Source: an uncultured Bacteroides sp. (GTDB lineage: Bacteria; Bacteroidota; Bacteroidia; Bacteroidales; Bacteroidaceae). Taken from it: a stretch of 34,959 nucleotides of DNA. Shown here piece after piece: positions 32,557-34,959 of the stretch. Within the stretch, counting starts at the first letter, position 1, and every line of letters starts with the position of its first letter. Below the pieces are notes generated by a model, which was not told the origin of the DNA, did not search any database, and saw nothing but the letters and a program-made list of their open reading frames with translations. Where the stretch lies: NCBI GenBank assembly GCA_947173895.1, contig CAMWGU010000025.1, positions 1-34,959 of the forward strand. The letters run 5' to 3'. A program made the translations under genes and the position numbers.

Positions 32557-34614
32557 ATGGAAAGCAAATATCAGTATTTCAAACGCGATATCAGTTGGTT
32601 GTCTTTCAACTATCGCGTGTTGTTGGAAGCGGATGATGACTCCCTCCCGTTGTATGAGCGTATTAATTTCATCTCTATATATTCTTCTAATCTGGAAGAA
32701 TTCTATAAAATCCGTGTGGCCGAACATAAAGCTGTCGCTTCCGGAGGCCGTAGTGACGATATGACCCAGGACGAGGCCCGGCAGCTGATGCACCAGATAA
32801 CGGAAGTGGTGAACAGCCAGATGGAAGACCGTATCCGCATTTATGAGCGGAAGATTATTCCGGCCTTGCGCGCCCATCATATTGTGTTTTATCAGAGCAA
32901 GCAGGAGGTGGAGCCTTTTCATCAGGAGTTTGTCCGCAGTTTCTTTCAGGAGGAAATCTTTCCTTATCTCCAGCCCGTCCCAGTGTGCAAGGACCGCATC
33001 CTGACGTTTTTGCGCGACAACCGTCTGTATCTGTCAGTGAGGCTGACGCGCAAGGATACGGGCGAGAAGGAATATTATATCATCAAGCTGCCCTATAGCA
33101 AAGTGCCCCGTTTCATCGAGCTTCCCCGGCAAGGAGAGAACTTTTACCTGATGTATATGGAAGACATCATTAAGGCGAATATCGACCGCATGTTTCCGGG
33201 CTATGACTTGGATTGCAGCTATTGTTGCAAGATATCCCGCGATGCCGACATCTTGGTGGACGATGCAGTCACTTCCGAGGTGATGGTGGAGCAACTGCGC
33301 AAGAAGGTGAAGAAGCGTAAGATAGGTGCCGTATGTCGTTTTGTGTATGACCGCAAGATGCCGGCAGACTATCTGGAGTTTTTGCTCGCCGCCTTCGACA
33401 TTAACCGTGACGAGCTGGTGCCGGGCGACAAGCATTTGAATCTGGAAGATTTATCTCATTTGCCCAATCCGAACAAGGAACTTGCCGCACCACCCAAGCC
33501 GGTTCCGATGAAACTGGCTTGTCTGGACGAAAAGGAGTCGGTGTTTCGCTATGTGAACAAGAAAGACCTGCTGCTGCATTTCCCTTACCATTCTTTCGGC
33601 CATTTCATTCATTTTCTATATGAAGCGGTTCACGATCCGGCTTGCCGTGAGATCATGATTACCCAGTATCGGGTGGCCGAGAATTCGGCTGTCATTCATA
33701 CGCTGATTGCCGCCGCCCAGAACGGCAAAAAAGTCACGGTCTTTGTGGAACTGAAAGCCCGTTTCGACGAAGAGAACAACCTGGCCACTGCCGAGATGAT
33801 GAAGCAGGCGGGCATCCATATCATATTCAGCATGCCGGGCCTGAAGGTACATGCCAAGGTGGCGCTTGTATTGCGTTATAATAAAGAAGGTAAGCAGATG
33901 CGCAGCTATGTCTATATCAGCACTGGGAACTTTAATGAACGGACCGCTCGGATTTATGCAGACTCAGGGCTGTTTACATCAAACGAGGTGATAGTGAACG
34001 ACCTGCATACCTTGTTCCGAGTCTTGCAGAAAGAGGTGACCGAACCCAAATTCAAACGCCTGCTGGTGGCCCGTTTCAATTTGCTTCCCGAGTTGCGAAA
34101 GCGCATAGGTCACGAGATCGATATGGTCAGGGCGGGGAAAGAGGCACGCATTATATTGAAGATGAACGCGCTGCAAGATCCGGCCATGATAAGCGAGCTA
34201 TATAAGGCGAGCGAAGCGGGGGTGCAGATAGACCTGATAGTGCGCGGTATCTGTTGTCTGATTCCCAACCAGCCTTATAGCCGCAATATCCGTATCACCC
34301 GCATAGTAGACAGCTTTCTGGAGCATGCCCGTGTGTGGTATTTCCACAACGGGGGAAAGCCGCTGCTGTTCATGGGCTCGCCAGACTGGATGCGGCGCAA
34401 CCTGTATCGGCGCATAGAGGCTGTCACGCCTGTTCTGGACGAAGACTTAAAGCTGCAACTGATAGAGATGCTGTCCATTCAGCTGAGGGACAACCGGAAG
34501 GCAGGTTGGGTGGACGAACACCTGAACAACGTGCTGAAACGAGATCCCGACGCAGAGCAGATCCGTGCACAATATGCTTTCTATGACTATTTGAAAGCTA
34601 AGAATGGCAGGTGA
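32557..34614 (+). CDS. ppk1: Polyphosphate kinase 1
   Basis: The 685-residue protein has normal PPK1 length. The N-terminal domain begins FKRDISWLSFNYRVL, then NFISIYSSNLEEFYKIRVAE. A middle HFPYHSFGHFIHFL corresponds to the family HPYxSF region. Both catalytic domains are intact. His432 in GLKVHAKV is the autophosphorylated residue (E. coli His435), followed by YISTGNFNE. His590 in FLEHARVWYF is the second conserved His (E. coli His592), followed by GSPDWMRRNLYRRIE. The enzyme reversibly polymerises ATP gamma-phosphate into polyphosphate, used for stress survival and phosphate storage. It stands alone, without ppx. The ATG at 32557 is in frame; an overlapping ATG at 32552 is not. Confidence 0.97.
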   Translation: MESKYQYFKRDISWLSFNYRVLLEADDDSLPLYERINFISIYSSNLEEFYKIRVAEHKAVASGGRSDDMTQDEARQLMHQITEVVNSQMEDRIRIYERKIIPALRAHHIVFYQSKQEVEPFHQEFVRSFFQEEIFPYLQPVPVCKDRILTFLRDNRLYLSVRLTRKDTGEKEYYIIKLPYSKVPRFIELPRQGENFYLMYMEDIIKANIDRMFPGYDLDCSYCCKISRDADILVDDAVTSEVMVEQLRKKVKKRKIGAVCRFVYDRKMPADYLEFLLAAFDINRDELVPGDKHLNLEDLSHLPNPNKELAAPPKPVPMKLACLDEKESVFRYVNKKDLLLHFPYHSFGHFIHFLYEAVHDPACREIMITQYRVAENSAVIHTLIAAAQNGKKVTVFVELKARFDEENNLATAEMMKQAGIHIIFSMPGLKVHAKVALVLRYNKEGKQMRSYVYISTGNFNERTARIYADSGLFTSNEVIVNDLHTLFRVLQKEVTEPKFKRLLVARFNLLPELRKRIGHEIDMVRAGKEARIILKMNALQDPAMISELYKASEAGVQIDLIVRGICCLIPNQPYSRNIRITRIVDSFLEHARVWYFHNGGKPLLFMGSPDWMRRNLYRRIEAVTPVLDEDLKLQLIEMLSIQLRDNRKAGWVDEHLNNVLKRDPDAEQIRAQYAFYDYLKAKNGR

Positions 34615-34959
34615 TTTCAGGCAACGGTAGCTGATTTATGAAACAGTATCGGAGCTTACGGACAGTATGCCTTCTTGGCAGCGAATCGTATAAAGTTATT
34701 TGAAGAAACTGCCGCTATAGTGTATCTGTGTGCAGTGGTGAGGAGGGAGGCAATGATAGTTACAGTGAAGCCGGGTCGGTAGGTGCGGCTTATCACAGGA
34801 ATGAAGATTTCTGTCTGGGCGATGGAAGGTTCATCGTAGATGGTAATCTGAAACGTCTGCAAATAGGAGTCCGGTGGATTTTTAAAGGAGTCCGGTTGCA
34901 AGAAGACACTGTCCATAATTTTGTGTAAATGGAAACAGGATTCAGTTGTAAGTTCTTCT
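34615..34959. other. Terminal region without a supportable gene
   Basis: No open frame here shows recognisable family features. A short leftward frame (34656-34916) and a rightward GTG-started frame (34728-34928) overlap, and neither is convincing. A direct repeat GGAGTCCGGT occurs at 34866-34875 and 34887-34896 (21-bp period). The window ends soon after. Confidence 0.5.

Noticed and set aside
34866..34896. GGAGTCCGGT direct repeat with 21-bp period
   Set aside because: Only two copies without symmetry or a nearby promoter; chance or a small local duplication is sufficient.
34656..34916. Leftward 86-codon open frame at the window end
   Set aside because: It has no recognised motif, no promoter box and a competing rightward frame; it is left as unassigned sequence.

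Overview
The window comes from a gut Bacteroidales chromosome, most likely Bacteroides or Phocaeicola. The evidence is a SusC/SusD pair, a giant hybrid two-component regulator, paired methylmalonyl-CoA mutase subunits, and repeated use of the Bacteroidetes -7 promoter box (TAnnTTTG) with little sign of Shine-Dalgarno sites. The species is inferred from gene style only. I saw no rRNA, tRNA, insertion sequence, phage or CRISPR genes.

Layout. 1-5.4 kb: a 16-bp palindrome at the very edge, a degenerate ADP-ribosylglycohydrolase homologue, DNA polymerase IV, a CHX-like cation/proton antiporter with a soluble C-terminal half, and a lipoprotein of the endonuclease/exonuclease/phosphatase fold. 5.5-22.7 kb: a polysaccharide utilisation locus (PUL). 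It holds a hybrid two-component system (HTCS) regulator; a leftward operon of a heparinase II/III-type lyase, a GH88 unsaturated uronyl hydrolase and a DUF2264 protein; and a rightward susC-susD pair followed by a GH95-like glycosidase. 22.7-26.9 kb: both methylmalonyl-CoA mutase subunits, leftward. 27.1-30.5 kb: a YidE/AspT-type transporter and an ABC-F ATPase. 30.5-30.8 kb: a convergent intergenic region with a strictly periodic array of five palindromes. 30.8-34.6 kb: dTDP-glucose 4,6-dehydratase, a small metallophosphoesterase and polyphosphate kinase 1.

How the PUL may work. The HTCS would sense a periplasmic oligosaccharide and activate both arms. SusC/SusD would import the glycan. The lyase would cut it at uronic acids, GH88 would remove the unsaturated uronyl ends, and the DUF2264 and GH95-like enzymes would trim remaining sugars. 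No sulfatase is present, which argues against a sulfated host glycosaminoglycan. The substrate is otherwise unknown.

Two signals stand out. (1) The 818-bp divergent region between lyase and susC carries a direct repeat of GGACAAT-type half-sites spaced exactly 22 bp in front of each arm, and each lies exactly 36 bp from a -7-like box that lacks a -33 element. I propose this as the HTCS operator. (2) At 30634-30737, five 16-bp palindromes sit at an exact 22-bp period. One copy carries symmetric substitutions that preserve the palindrome, and the same 16-mer recurs at positions 1-16 of the window. This looks like an undescribed protein-binding or structural array.
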